A stretch of DNA of 64,000 nt from Uloborus plumipes (GCA_038373865.1 JAXGGA010002851.1:15001-79000); one strand, 5' to 3'; counted from the stretch's first letter, positions 23,834 to 37,131 are shown. A program made the numbers and translations. Notes: generated from the letters alone by a model not told the origin.

Positions 23834-24326
23834 TAGGGATGCACCGATAAGCAAATTGGCCGATTACCGATTACCGATTACCGATTAATCGGCTTTTAAT
23901 AATCGGCCGATTAATCGGCTGAGCCGATTAATGATAAGGATGATTATTTTTTTAGTACCAATTTTACCATCGCTGTTTTTTCTCTCTAAAATGCAATACT
24001 CTATGTTCTTATACAATTGCAAGTTTAGAAATAGTAAGTAATTTATTTCTGAGAGAAGATTTTTTTCCCATTTTCCTAGTTTTTACAAAATAATTTCAAT
24101 ATTTTATCAATTTTCTTAGAACCAACTTTCATATTATTGTCAATAATATCATTAACACATTGTTAGTTATGTTTGATCGGACATAAAATTAAAAAAATAA
24201 GGGAGGTGGAGTCTGTGGTGAGCGCTCCAATTAAGGAGTACTTTTAATTTATATTTTTTTTAATACTTAGTAGCAATTTAATTCAATACTTTCATTCTTT
24301 GAAAGTTAGAGGTTATCTAAAATCAC

Positions 24327-24496
24327 TGTGCTAAAGAGAAAACTATAGCCACATGAAAAATATTACAACATTGTCTATGTATATTTATTCAAAGTAGGAG
24401 AATTAGTTTAAAAAACACTTTATATCAACTACGAGTATTATCATTAAAATTTTTCATCAGAGTTTCTTAGTGCAGGTATACTTCAATGAATAATAT
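24327..24496 (+). repeat. 170-bp direct repeat, copy 1
   Basis: By eye identical to 24846-25015 (offset 519), running from TGTGCTAAAGAG to CAATGAATAATAT. Confidence 0.9.
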
Positions 24497-24846
24497 AAAC
24501 AAACAATTTCTATGTATGAAATTTCCTGCTGAGCGGCTTTGGGAATTTGTAGCAATTTGTTTTGATAATATCAGCTAAATATGCATTAGATGCAGAGGTT
24601 AAACGCTTGCAACCACTGTTCTTAAAGTAGTTCATAGATATAACAAGAATTAAAATGAAGTCTTTTTCTTTCCATTTAAAGTAATGTATGTATTTATATG
24701 TTACTAACGACAACGATATATTAGGAAAATAAATGTATATTTTATTTCTTCCTTATTTTACTTGAAAAATGGAAACTAAAATCTTTCCATGCAAAATATA
24801 TAGTGCAGTAATGTGTAAGTATTTGAAAGAAAAAAGGAAAATAAGT
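24489..24846 (-). repeat. 358-bp inverted repeat, inner arm
   Basis: By eye the exact reverse complement of 25235-25592. Both arms carry the same 67-codon frame starting MSLVTYKYIHYFKWKEKDF, which is not a recognised protein. The arm overlaps the direct repeat by 8 bp (AATAATAT) at its left edge. Confidence 0.9.
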
Positions 24847-25015
24847 GTGCTAAAGAGAAAACTATAGCCACATGAAAAATATTACAACATTGTCTATGTA
24901 TATTTATTCAAAGTAGGAGAATTAGTTTAAAAAACACTTTATATCAACTACGAGTATTATCATTAAAATTTTTCATCAGAGTTTCTTAGTGCAGGTATAC
25001 TTCAATGAATAATAT
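24846..25015 (+). repeat. 170-bp direct repeat, copy 2
   Basis: Second copy of 24327-24496, continuous with the right end of the hAT element and therefore probably the original. Confidence 0.9.
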
Positions 25016-25234
25016 TTGAAAAATATTTTTTCTGCCGATTAATCTGCCCGATTTGCCGATTATTAATAATCGACAAAGTGGCCGATTATGGCCGATTAAT
25101 CGGTACTTCCGATTAATCTGTATCCTTATTAATAACCAGTAAAATAGTGCTGTAAGTACAATAGTAACTTCTAAATTACGAAAAATACACTATGTCAAAA
25201 TCATAGTAGAAAAAATTAATCACTTTTTCATAAT

Positions 25235-25592
25235 ACTTATTTTCCTTTTTTCTTTCAAATACTTACACATTACTGCACTATATATTTTGCATGGAAAGAT
25301 TTTAGTTTCCATTTTTCAAGTAAAATAAGGAAGAAATAAAATATACATTTATTTTCCTAATATATCGTTGTCGTTAGTAACATATAAATACATACATTAC
25401 TTTAAATGGAAAGAAAAAGACTTCATTTTAATTCTTGTTATATCTATGAACTACTTTAAGAACAGTGGTTGCAAGCGTTTAACCTCTGCATCTAATGCAT
25501 ATTTAGCTGATATTATCAAAACAAATTGCTACAAATTCCCAAAGCCGCTCAGCAGGAAATTTCATACATAGAAATTGTTTGTTTATATTATT
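25235..25592 (+). repeat. 358-bp inverted repeat, outer arm
   Basis: Lies 106 bp beyond the hAT right end and continues into ordinary flank (TTATTTCC...), so it is probably the source of the inner inverted copy at 24489-24846. Confidence 0.9.
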
Positions 25593-27559
25593 TCCTTTCT
25601 GTTTGTGTATCCAAGTTCTTAAAAAAGACTGCTTTGGGACGAAAACTTTCCAGAAGAGTGTTTCTGACAACAAAGCTTCCGTTACATGTTTTTATCAGCC
25701 TAAAGTAAAGCTTTTTCTCTCTCTTTTTATATTTCTCCGAAACATGAAATTAAACTGGTGAAAGAAAATCCCCTTTTGAAAAGTAAAGCATTTTCTAATA
25801 ATATTGAATTTTATGTTAACATTTATTCATATCGTTCTTTTGTTTTATATAGTTTTACTTGAAGTTTTCTTTACATAAGCACCATTCCCTTTTGTTTTAT
25901 TCAATTCTTTTTTACACTATTCGAATTTAGTAAAACTTTGGGAGAAATAAAACTTTGTAGAAGTTTTAAACTGCTCAAAAAAGCCCTTAGTTTAATACTG
26001 ATATGCTTTTTTTTAAGAGGTTGTTCAAACATTTGACTCAAGTATACTTAATTTATTACTTTAACGGTTTTAGAACGCACTATTAGTAGTAAGTTTAAAA
26101 ATTTAAAACACAAATAGCGGAAAAAGCTTTTGAAATATTAATGAAAAAAACGTTATCCCAAAATAAACAAGAAAAGTAGCCTTGCTTTTATGATACATGG
26201 AAATATTTTATATTGATGTCAGATAATTCAGTTTGCAATGAATATCAGCACTCCTTCTCTTATAAATTTAGGTTTGAAAACACCTCGTGAAAATGGTGCA
26301 AAAAATTCCAGATAATTTTAACGGCTCGAAAAAAAAATGTTGTAATATTTTTTTAAATAATATTAAAAAATTTGATTTAAAAACTGCAGACTAGACATTT
26401 ATTTCACTAAGATCAAATCTTTTTTCTAGTAACGTCTTCATTAAAAGCGAGCATTATTGTAAAAAGGTATATAAGATGCATCTGTTTACTTATTTGTGTT
26501 TAATTTTCTAGTAAACATATAACGAAGCGCTCCCGAAAGCAAGAGAAAATTAACTTTGAGACAAAATAAATATTTTTTCGGATACTCTTTTGGGCGTTAA
26601 ATCGGTATGATTAGCTAAACAGATTGTGTCAATATACGAGTATTTTAAATCAGGCTTCTTAAAAGAAGTGTTCTTGCATTGTTTACCTAAATAAAAGGCG
26701 ATAAAATGTGCTTCAGAAGATACTCGTATACTTTCCTTATTTTACAGGAAAAAAGTTCTTTTTTGAGACTGTTCGTAAATGAATTCCCTTTTTTTCCTCA
26801 ACATTTTTGACCCCCATCCCCCTGGCCTTTTTGTCACAAAATGCCGCACTCTTCGCCTTCCCTTCTTCTTGTCATATGTCACATTTTGCAGTCAAAACTC
26901 ATTAAAATGAACTCTAAGGAACCTTAAAAGTCAATTCTTCTTAACCAGACAAATAGATGACGAGACTCGAAAAGTACTAAGATGAAATTAAAAATTTAAA
27001 CAACCCTTGAGCCTGTTTGCCGATCTTATATTAAAACGAACTTGTCTGGTCATAAAGCATTTTAAATCTAAATATATTTATTTGTTTTCGAGCGGATATG
27101 GTGAGCACAGAAAAGGAAAGAATCCTTACTAATAACATTTTGCTAGTCGCAAAAGCTTAACAACAAAGGAAAATTGAAAATTCTTATACTAAAATTAATT
27201 ACGAGTATTTTAATTGTGAACAAATAGAAGCTGGCAACATATAAACATTTTAAATCATAGAGTTTTTTTTTCCTCGTCGGCCAATAATGACATCGGTTTC
27301 CAATCCTGTAGATTTAAGCCTAGCCGCATTTGCTAAAAAACATTATAGTTCGAGTTCTATTTTACATGGAAGTTCCAAACACATCTTATCAGACGTAGTT
27401 TTTTTTTCTTTCAATACTAATGTTTTAAAATTTCCAGTATGTTTTCACTTCAAAAATGGGGGAAACATTTTAAAGGCTTTTAATTAATATCTTTGTTAAT
27501 TCATGTCATCCGAAAACGCGACCTAGCTAAGAACACCCACGATCGCTTCACTTTTCAAA

Positions 27560-27655
27560 CAAAAAAAATTATTAAAAATCGGTCTATCCGTTTAGACTGA
27601 ACGGTGCCACAGACAGATACACAGACACGTCAAACTTAAAATTATACTTCCCTTC
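27560..27655 (+). repeat. Tail of an RTE-type non-LTR retroelement or derived SINE
   Basis: ATCGGTCTATCCGTTTAGAC followed by GGTGCCACAGACAGATACAC and AGACACGTCAAACTTAAAAT is, from memory, a common arthropod retroelement 3' tail (CTATCCGTTTAG...ACAGACA...ACGTCAAAC). The 5' part is absent. Confidence 0.5.
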
Positions 27656-28088
27656 CTTGATGATTCAGGAATTAAAACAGGAGTTCGTTTTAGCCTGTAA
27701 TTCTTTCAGGAGTGTTTGAATTAACGAGGTTCTACAATATTGCATAAACATATTAAAAAACTGCTTTCTCAAACTGCTTTTCAACCCATCCCTCCCACTT
27801 GCCTCAAATCGCCTCAATTTCACGACCCCCTCTCTTCCCTTTAAAACAAATATCCTGCATGTACCACAATGTATTAATTTTCTCGTCTAAAATTTAAATT
27901 ACTGGTTATACTAGCTGTTTTTAAAAATGTAAATAAAATAATCCATGTGCGACAAGTTATAATATATTTTAAATTATCCGGTGTGCATGATATCAAACTT
28001 CCTTTCTCTTAAAGACAATAAATATATCTTTTTTTTTATTTTGATTTTAGTTAAAGTGTAAAGAAAGAGTACTTTACGAAGGGTTGTA

Positions 28089-28298
28089 ATGGATTCTAAA
28101 ATTCGCTTAGATTGCGCCTTGCTTTTTCTCGTTACTTTTAATACTATTCCTAGTCTTGTTGCATTGGCAATTTTTTTTAAATCTTGGGAGTATGCTGAAA
28201 AACGGATTAAAACATTTTTCAATAATATTGTATATAAAATATTTTCCGAAGTTAAAAAAGATATGATGACTTGTAAATGTCAAGCAAAAAAACAGTAG
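28089..28298 (+). CDS. Small possible membrane protein, unknown
   Basis: ATG-started 69-codon frame: a charged start (MDSKIRLDC), one hydrophobic stretch (ALLFLVTFNTIP followed by SLVALAIFF), then a basic, amphipathic tail with a CKC near the end. A pyrimidine/AG sequence (TTTGATTTTAG) about 40 bp upstream could be an acceptor. The layout is plausible for a single-pass protein, but AT-rich DNA yields such frames by chance and no homologue is recognised. Confidence 0.15.
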   Translation: MDSKIRLDCALLFLVTFNTIPSLVALAIFFKSWEYAEKRIKTFFNNIVYKIFSEVKKDMMTCKCQAKKQ

Positions 28299-30185
28299 TG
28301 TGTTTCCTATATTTAGCCTTTTGTAAGAAAAAGTAATAATCATAAATTGTTCCTGTCGAATGTAAATGCAAAAAAAATTAACCATCAGTAAATATTTGAT
28401 TATTAGTATTTTGCCGCTTTTAAAATGTACTGTAGTCTTAACTTATTTTTAGCAATTATTTTAAATACAGAGCCGAATTTAATCTTTTAATTTCTTCAAC
28501 TTCATGCGTTATGGAAAAAAAAAAACTGAATAAAATTGAAATTTATCCATTCCATTACCAATAAAAATGTCTCTTACCATTTTCTTTGAAAGCAATTCCT
28601 TCATGAGTTAAATGTTAAGAATTATTTATTGCTACCTCGTTTCTAAGAATTTATCACTAACTGAGCGACGCCAGCTAAATTAAACTAATGCATTTGAAAA
28701 TATTACATAATTAATGCTTCCTACACGTTTAACAAAGAATAAAATTTTAATGATTCAATAGAGCACATTTTATTTGAAATCTAAAACGTTTGAACTAAAA
28801 ATACATTCAGAATTCGCAACACGTATGTCAATTTGAAAACACGATAATACATAAAGTGGCTGTTTTTAGAGCTGCATAACTTATTATAAATATTGGAAAG
28901 TTTCTAAAAAAAATAAAAAAGAAATACTGAGTGGCAAAAAATGTTTAAATATGACTGATTTCTTGGATAGAAGCAGAACATAATTAGTTATTCAAATGAA
29001 CTAGGAGGAATATATAGGAGGCGCAGCAGTCTCTTGCTAATGGCTTATGAAATAGGTAAAATCAGAGATGCTATATTGACAGTATGGTGCATCAGCTTAC
29101 GTTTGACCCACTTTGGATCCAATTTTTCACTGTTGCTTAGCCAAGGTTACCAGATCAAAAAATTCGGAACGTTCACCTTAGACAAACTTTGCAAAATTAA
29201 AGAATCAATTTAGGTGCTGCTGAAAACTGCTCACAGTGAAAATTATCAAAGCACGATAACTTGCCAGAAAGAACAAGGAATCAAATACGAGCTCGGATCT
29301 AAAGAGGTCAAAAGCGAGCTAATGCGCTGGCATGTCTAAAAAGCCAAAGGTAAAACCGAAGGTGCTAAAAATGTTTAACAAATGCGTGTAGTACCATTCC
29401 TCTCTCGATACAACGCAACTGTCCAGAATCCAAATGAATTAGAAATTTTTCGTGTTAGTTGTTTAATAAAAACTAGCAGATTGTTCGTTATTTTCTTTGG
29501 CATTGATGTAATGTTCTGCGAAAGAAATTGTCTTTACATTCAATGTTATATATTTTTCACGGAAGTTACTTCCTTAAGAAGAAAAACACTCCTTCAAAAA
29601 ATTAAGAGGAGTATTTTTACTCTGTTCTCCAAAATTCTTAGCACGATCTGTGGTTGTCTCGCTCATCAATCATTTTTTTTTTATCTTCGTTCGTGTTTTC
29701 CGTCGACTTCTGCACCGCAATGTTTCCTGCATTGTCAATCCTATTGAGATTCTTAAAATGCCTTCAAAGTAATCAAGTTTTTTTTTCCATATTTGAAAAA
29801 TATTTTCAATGAAGTATGTTTGAAGCTAGTAAATTGTTGTGCAGGATTTAAATATCACTGGGACGCCTATTTTTGCTTTCTTTAACTGTTGATGTTTTGG
29901 CTACTTTCTCCTGGTTCTCAGCATCGAGAAGTTTTATTTGGCAATTTCGTAAAACTATTCGAGTTGAAACATACTGTGATTCTTCACAAATATGTGTAAC
30001 TGCAGTAGTTCCAAAATCGTGTTTGTCTGAGTACGCATTCATTACATTCTGAAAATTTTCAATTTAGGTATAGTCTGAGGAAGATATTATGCAATAGTCT
30101 GAAAATATAGAATACTCAGGTTTTGTCTCTGATGTTACAGACATTGCTAAAAAATAACAGAAAATATAAAAAGAAAAACTGTCAT

Positions 30186-32285
30186 GATATAAAAATATTT
30201 TTGAAAAAAAAAATTGAACCGACTTCGGAACTTCACTCGGCAAGTGCTCTAAAAAGTAAAAAATAATTTTATTCTTTGAACACCATCGACACTACATTTA
30301 AACATAAGTTTTGAAGTCGGCGCAAAAACGCAACATAGAATCATACGAAACTATAATTTAACTATATATGGGTGAATATCAGGAAAAGTGCCAATTTGAC
30401 CATGGAAATTTTCAGTTTTTAAAGATACTCAGAAAATTAAATTAATAGAGTATTTCAAATACACATTAGTAACAATATTTTTTAAAAATTAGGGGCATGG
30501 TCAAGGTGAACATTTACCCCCCTTTTAGGGGGGGGGGATCTTTGAGCGTTACCGACATGATGAGAATGCTACCGAACTGACAAATATTACAGATTTTACA
30601 CTTCGTGTACAAAAGTAATCACTTTCACTACCTTTTATGTTCAAAAATAAAATAATTATTACTTAGAATATAATAATATTTTCAGAGCCTGAACGCTTTT
30701 TTGTTTTATAAATAAAATTAGAGACTAATTAAAAGTTAGTTAAAGTCTAAATAAGTGCGACAAAGTTTGTTTCAAACAGATAAATAGGTTAATAGTTAAA
30801 AAATCAAAATAAAATAAAATTCTTAACACAATATTAAAAAACGAAATTAATTCAGGACAGTCAGAGTTTGGCGGGGGAGGGTGATTTTCACTAAAATGTT
30901 TGTTAAGTTTTCCATTTTAAAACAAAATTATATTTTTGGGTGCAGTAGTTACGAACGAAGGTCGGAATATTGATATAAAAGAAAAGAGGGTGAAAAAAGC
31001 AATAATTCTGTTTGAAAACTTAAATTTTGCGGAAAAATTCATGTTTTTGAAGTATTTAAAAAACAATGAATAAACTGTAAAATGGAAAAATTTGACAGGA
31101 AAAACGATGCACTTGAATCTATCTGTATACTTTAAAATTTCAACAAACTCATAACATGAAGAAAAAATTGCGAAAAAACATCGTTAACGCACGCATCAGT
31201 TTCGTAACAAATACCTTTTACTTCCGCGCTGCCGACATGACTGCTGCCGACATGACAAATTTCCCGCAATATGATAGCTGAACATCCCTAATTAAAGATT
31301 CGAAAATAAAAACACCTTATTATGTCCATGACAATAGGTTTCTTTTCCATTATGCAAAAATAAATTGAAAAAATACTTTATTTTGTGTCTTAATTTCCGC
31401 TGCCGACATGACACTTCATTTGGTAGAAACAGAAAAGTCAGGATTGAAAAACTCTTACCTGTAATTTAATGCAGCCGAAGGGAAAATTTTTTTATCGGAA
31501 CTGAAACATCACATATTAGAGCTTCACCCAGCGTAATTTTTTGGCGCCAAAAAATGTTTTGTCTAGATTTTATCATTCCGAAAGTTGGCTCACTCGTCAT
31601 GTTATGAAAACTTGTGACAAGCAGAAATTGCTTCTTTTTATCGATCTAAATTCATTTTATCTAAAACACATGAGTTAATCGTCATAGATGAACACAAAAC
31701 ACGTTATTTCCTTTTGTATTTGTTTCTGCTGCGATGTTTTATAATCCACAGGATTTTTTTGAACTTTGCGATTCGAATGTGTGACGCGCTGCCGACATGA
31801 CATTGAGGCAATAAAAAGAGTTCTATTGTCACAAATTAAAGTAAAACCTGAAAATTTTGTCATGGATTGTATGTGCGACGCAGTTTACTGTATGGAAAAA
31901 GAAAAATTTTTGGTTTTTATTTGGAAGTGCTTGAGAAATTCATTTGTGACTTAAATTAGCACTTTTCCTGATATTCACCCATATATAAATTGCAATGAAT
32001 CCAGGTTATTTAATCGCATTCGCATACACTACATCGACAACCATATATTTATGTAATGGTACAAATATTCAGCTCTTAATTTTCAGTGGTTTCTCTGAAA
32101 AATGTTGGCAAAATGTAGTTAAACATCATTTCACCTATAGTTTTTGCACCGACTTCAAAACTTATGTTTAAATGTAGTGTCGATGGTGTTCAAAGAATAA
32201 AATTATTTTTTACTTTTTAGAGCACTTGCCGAGTGAAGTTCCGAAGTCGGTTCAATTTTTTTTTTCAAAAATATTTTTATTTTAT
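30186..32285. repeat. Outer inverted repeats with AACCGACTTC motif
   Basis: About 140 bp at 30186-30330 is nearly the exact inverse of 32140-32285. Each arm runs from TTGAACCGACTTCGGAAC through CACTCGGCAAGTGCTC to TTTTGAAGTCGG. AACCGACTTC/GAAGTCGGTT occurs in tails of RTE-like elements, as also at 33197-33206. This is either a foldback or two retroelement tails in opposite orientation. The element at 30369-31981 lies between the arms. Confidence 0.7.
30369..31981. mobile_element. 1.6-kb TIR element with recurring CTGCCGACATGAC motif
   Basis: The first 23 bp, starting TGGGTGAATATCAGG and continuing AAAAGTGC, are the exact inverse of the last 23. Flanks are TATA on both sides, so the duplication is TA or TATA. 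The interior has four exact CTGCCGACATGAC motifs (near 31230, 31246, 31400 and 31789) and degenerate ones near 30550. A 62-codon frame at 31766-31954 ends just inside the right terminus; no transposase is recognised. Likely a Tc1/mariner-type non-autonomous element. Confidence 0.75.
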
Positions 32286-35200
32286 TCTTTTTAGTGTAAA
32301 TGTACATATGAAATAAGGTAATGTTTCCATTACAAAACTTCACCTAATTTGCTTCAATGAATGCTTCATAAAATAAACTATATAAGGAAAAAAAAGAAAG
32401 AAAGTATCAACGCGTCTAAAATTTTAAACGATCGACACTAAAAAATAATCCTTGTTGTTATTCTCTGGTATTTATTTGTGTACTAGTTTAATCAAAGGCT
32501 AAATATTAACGGCTTTTCAACTAATTTATATTTCAAAACAACACTAGATCCTCACGGTTCATAAAATTTTACGAAGTATTACGTACGCGGGCCGCTAATG
32601 AGTTTCATGTTTGCTTCAGTTAAGCCTTCATTCAAAATTTTCATTATCATTACAATAACTGTTTCATATTAATCACGTTTTGTAACAATGGATTTCATAT
32701 TTAATCATTTAGGACAAATCGCTTTAAATTTGAGCAAAAATTTGGAGATTTTCCTCACTTTCTTCAGAATTCCTGTATCAAACCTTATGTAAATTAAAAC
32801 TAATAAAACCTGAAATATTACGAATGAATTCGTACGTGGTACGACTTTCAGTTCGTTGGAGCTCAGGAGAAAAAAGCAGGACATAGAAAGATACTCAGTT
32901 TAAAATTTTCAAAAAGACCATAGAAATGAATTTCATTATGCAATCCAGAGAAGCCTAGCGTTCAAAATGGTCATTATTACGATTACTGTGATCCCAATTT
33001 CTTTTTCGAAAGATTTCTGCAGGTTCCCATTATCGAACCCGGACCACGAGAGGATGGGACCAATCGGAAAGAAAGACCTTTCTATCAAAAAAAGAATTTT
33101 TGAAATCGGTCCAGGCATCTTCGAGTAATCTTATAACATACAAAAAAAAAAAAAAAAAAAAAATCTCCGACGAATTGTATAACTTCCTCTTTTGTTGAAG
33201 TCGGTTAAAAATGGAGTGAGAATTTATTGCACGTGGTTGCCATATATTCGCTACAGAAAAAAAAATGCGTTCTGTGATTTTCAAGAGCATTTGCAGGCAA
33301 TTTTTGGAAAAAATATCTTAGTCTACTAGTACACATGTAATTTGAGCATTGAAAAAAAGAAAAAAGAAGTATCCTTATTATCGTCAGAAAATATACTTTA
33401 AACAGGTACTATATTTCGTCCACAATCAGTCACTAGTAATATTATAAAACATCACTGGTTCGCTTTATGTGTGCAATTAGATTCCTCAAAGCTTCACCTG
33501 AAAATTTTCAATATTTTCTTCGAAAGCAAAATCTTTAAAATAATAGATTTTTTGAAGTTTATTTGATCAAACACACAATTTGACCTATCATTGTTTGAAA
33601 AATACCGAGGATATTATTTAAACTCACAAATTGATTTCAAAAGTTTGTTGCATAATTTTTACTGCCTGCCATTATACTATACACAAATTATAACATGACT
33701 ACTTTTTACTTTCGAATAATCCAGACTAAAAAGATAAAATCTAGAGACAGTTTTTAGCCTTATATTTTTATTTAGAAAATTAATAGCAAACAATAGACTT
33801 ATTTACATACCACTTCTTTAAATTAGTATTGTAAATAAAACAAATAAAAATATTTTACTGATCTTAATGTTTATCCATGTGAATTTATATTAAATGTAAT
33901 GAACTAAGCATACACAGTAAAAATATGTAAAATAATAGTAAATAATAATCAGAAACTTAACCGTTACAAACAATTTAATTTGCCTTGTAAATGACACATA
34001 ATACCAAACATGTCTGGAAAAAAAATATATCAAAAGTAAATGCGCCTAGATTTCCTTAATCAGTCAATCACTGGGAACGTTTTAGTAATGTTCCACAATA
34101 ATGAAATTTATGTTTCTTTAACAAAGATATGGCCATTAAAAGACCAAATTTTATGATTCATTTGTAATAAAAGGTCATTGCTTGACGTCATAAAAGTCTC
34201 ACTGTTGGTATTTTGAAGTTACACGAAGATAATAAAGTTAGATAATTATAATGGCATGAAAAGTCTCTCTGTTTACGGATGATTGAAGTTGATAGCTTTA
34301 ACGGTACAAAATACTTCTCTCGTAAATGCTGTTTTAGACATTTTTTTTTCCTTAAAGTTGTAATAAATTAAATGTGAAATCTGTAGCCATTTACGATAAG
34401 TTACCATTAAACGTAATGCATTCTTTAATAGTTGAGTCTAATGCTCTCCAAAAATATTTTTAGCGGGTATTTCTCACAATGGTATGTTTTAAAAATTCCT
34501 GAAATAGTCATACACTTAAGAGATATTAAGTAGTTGGAAAAATTGTAGCAAATTTTGAACGACAGTTATTTTTGCTGTAATAGAGTAGAGAGATAGAGTC
34601 TTCTTGAACTACACGAAACGAGGTTTTTTCTCTTTAAATTTTACACTTTAGTGCATATCAAGTAATCTTTTATTCGAAAAGAAAACTCAATTAGTAACCT
34701 TTTACAATTTCAAACTAATATTAAGTTGGTCAAAAGAAAGAAAAAAGAAATACAGGTTTTATTAAGAAACACCTGTTTGCTTTAGTCCCCTAGAAATTTG
34801 AGGTACCTTTCGTTTCTTCGTTTATGTTAACATTTAGTTTCTTCCTTTAACTATGCTTTGGTATTTATTTCTTAATTAAATATTCCACACTATTAATACG
34901 CTTATACGTATGTTCTTATATGCATCATCAATTGGTATCATTGATTTTTGAATAAACAAGGAAGTCAATGGAAAAATATAAAAATACTTTTGTGCTTTTG
35001 CCGATGTGCATTCAAGCTTGAGAATTGTTTTTTACAAAATGTGTGGTATACGCACTAATGGGTAGGAACATTTAGTTAAGTCTTTTCAATACTGCTTATG
35101 TTTTACGTGCATTTAGTATTTAGTTTTTCAAAATGAAAATAAAATGCTTCTATTTTCCATAGAATATTTTAAATTCGTACCCCAAATGAATATTGAAACC

Positions 35201-36569
35201 ATGATCTTAAGTTTTTACAATCCAACAGATCATTCAAACCTATTCAGCTCAATGACAATTATTCATTTTTATGCCAAGTTTGGCTGCCTGGGTGGATTTA
35301 TGCAGGGTCAAAATGTTTATAATTAATTTATATCAATTAGGATGCGACGAGAAAAAATTCCGGTTGCATTCAAACACCCGAACACTTTGTTTAAACCTAG
35401 AAATATTTCGCGGCATATTATTGCAACCTATTTTCTGAAGTAGATGAAAGGTAAATCATACACACAAAAGCATCGGAAAAAATTCCAAAACGCTCCTGGA
35501 TAAAAAACAGCAGCTGATGTGCCTAATTTCTGGTAATAACATATCTAGAAAAAATCAAGAAGGTTTCCCGCTAAAAGTCAGTAACCTCTCTGAAGCATCC
35601 ACAAACCTTCCAATAAAAGCTAGTCCCGTTAGTTAATCAGGAACTTTCCATAAAACTTCGGTTCATGGTAACCATTTGGCATATTCATGTTTTATCCGGA
35701 AGCAGTGTAGCAAATATGACAAAAGCAAAGGCAGCAATTGGAAGCAAAATAACTGAACAACTTATTTTATTGCATTTCTTCCAGAGCTACAGTATCCACA
35801 GGTTGCGTATGCTCATGTTTGGGTCGAAGACATTCTGGACAGGTCGCAATCAAACTGAAAGCTAAACATTTAATAAAAGCGTTCGATATACCCTGTGAAT
35901 GATTGTTAAAAATATTTTTCACAAGAGTTAGAAAACCGCATTCGTGCTTGTATCCAAGGGTGGAATAAGAACTTTTTCAAGAGTGAGGCGAGAGAGAGTG
36001 GAGTCGTGTATCTAGTAGCATTAAATTTATCATACAGACTTCCTATTAAAACTCTGTAAAAACAAAACATGCAGAATAAGCTCTTAAAATAGAAAATACG
36101 TCTTATATGAGGCATTCGCTATCAAAGCATGCTCATTCAGGAGTTTTCGTAAGTTGTTTTTCTTCTGTTGTTTTACACTTCTTGGTAGATAAACTCTAGC
36201 GCCACAAAGTGATATAGAGCAAATCTCTCTAAAACCCCGTTGCAAAAAACAATTTAATTTCGAAACCAGCTCAACACATGATTCTACTATACGCCCTCAG
36301 AGAGTTTAGGTGCCTCAATCGGGTGGAAGCTGTGCGTCAAAATGATGTGTGCCTTTAATATTCGCTTCTTAATGTTGGCACATGAAGACTGTATGCCAGA
36401 TGCCGTATCGGGGGATTGCTCAAGGTCTGTAAAAGCTAAAGCCTACTACCCCATTGAGAAGGGGAGAGAAACAGTGGCACTCCAGTAGTGCCGACAGAAG
36501 TGAGAACTTGAACAATTACTAGCGTATTTTTTTAATCTTCAAGGGTTTTTTCTCATCTCAAAAAATGCC
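32286..36569. other. No gene seen; AT-rich DNA
   Basis: Apart from the retroelement tail at 33036-33210, no exon or paired ends were found. A TGACGTCA palindrome lies at 34183-34190. Open frames at 35144 and 35665 are short and unrecognised. Confidence 0.45.
33036..33210 (+). repeat. RTE-like non-LTR retroelement tail
   Basis: TTGAAATCGGTCCAGGCATC, TTCGAGTAATC and TAACATAC, then a pure A run (about 33142-33162), then TGTATAACTTCCTC and TTGAAGTCGGTTAAAA. This order is typical of RTE-like 3' regions in arthropods. No reverse transcriptase is present, so it is a 5'-truncated copy. Confidence 0.55.
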
Positions 36570-37015
36570 AACATGCATGTGTATGCAATACAATGCTCGT
36601 TTATTCCAACCACGGAGTGCAGTTCTGTGCTTATTATGCACTCATAAGCACGGCATAGGAATTAAACGAGCTGGAGGCAAAAATCCTCTTATAGAGCAAA
36701 GAGAGCCAACAAAAACTGGTAGCTGATGTGAAAATTAGATTACCAGCGAGCGACTGCACTTGGTACGGTATAGCTCGAAAGATTTGAGGCAAGGCTCGGG
36801 TATAAAGCAGTAAATAACCGCCCCTAAGCAAGTGTTTTTGTTGGCCCTCTTTGCTCATAAAGAGGATTTTTGCTTCCAGCTAGTTTATTCCTATACCATG
36901 CTGATGAGTGCATAATAAGCACGAAACTGCAGTCCATGGTTGGAATAAACGTTTTAGGTGTATTGCATGTTTCTGCCTTAGGCCTTGCTTAGGGCCGGTT
37001 ACTTACTGCTTTATG
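36570..37015. mobile_element. Foldback/MITE-like inverted repeat
   Basis: About 36570-36715 pairs with 36828-36972: TTTATTCCAACCA versus TGGTTGGAATAAA, TGTGCTTATTATGCACTCAT versus ATGAGTGCATAATAAGCAC, and AAAAATCCTCTT.TAGAG versus CTC.TAAAGAGGATTTTT. A second inverted pair, ATAAAGCAGTAAATAACCG (36799) and CGGTTACTTACTGCTTTAT (36996), overlaps it, so the structure is nested. No protein is encoded; ends and duplication are not resolved. Confidence 0.65.
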
Positions 37016-37131
37016 CAGGTGTATGTTCGTACATAGACAATATATGTACATTAGGGTGATTCAGAAATGTAAGGAAAAAATAAACTTTGTATTTTTGTGC
37101 GTCTTACCCTCTTATTTTGTGCCACTATATA

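Larger units (their letters stand above)
23834..25128. mobile_element. hAT-like element with rearranged interior
   Basis: The left end TAGGGATGCACCGAT is a classic hAT terminus; subterminal CCGATTACCGATTAATCGG repeats follow. The right end (25020-25128) has the same CCGATTAATCGG repeats in inverse and closes with a degraded GTATCCTTA. Flanks TTAACAAC (23826-23833) and TTAATAAC (25129-25136) agree at 7 of 8 positions. No transposase remains. Inside, a 170-bp sequence is duplicated (24327-24496, 24846-25015) and separated by an inverted copy of DNA found outside the element (25235-25592). Confidence 0.8.
25593..30185. other. No clear gene; AT-rich DNA with small unassigned frames
   Basis: A retroelement tail lies at 27560-27655 and a small membrane-type frame at 28089-28298. 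A 66-codon frame at 27287 and a 121-codon frame at 29382-29747 start with ATG but show no recognised domain and have T-driven hydrophobic composition. Several TACGAGTA octamers occur at 26630-27210. Confidence 0.4.

Noticed and set aside
24510..25571. Identical 67-codon frames on opposite strands (MSLVTYKYIHYF...)
   Set aside because: Identity comes from the inverted 358-bp repeat; no domain or independent conservation supports coding.
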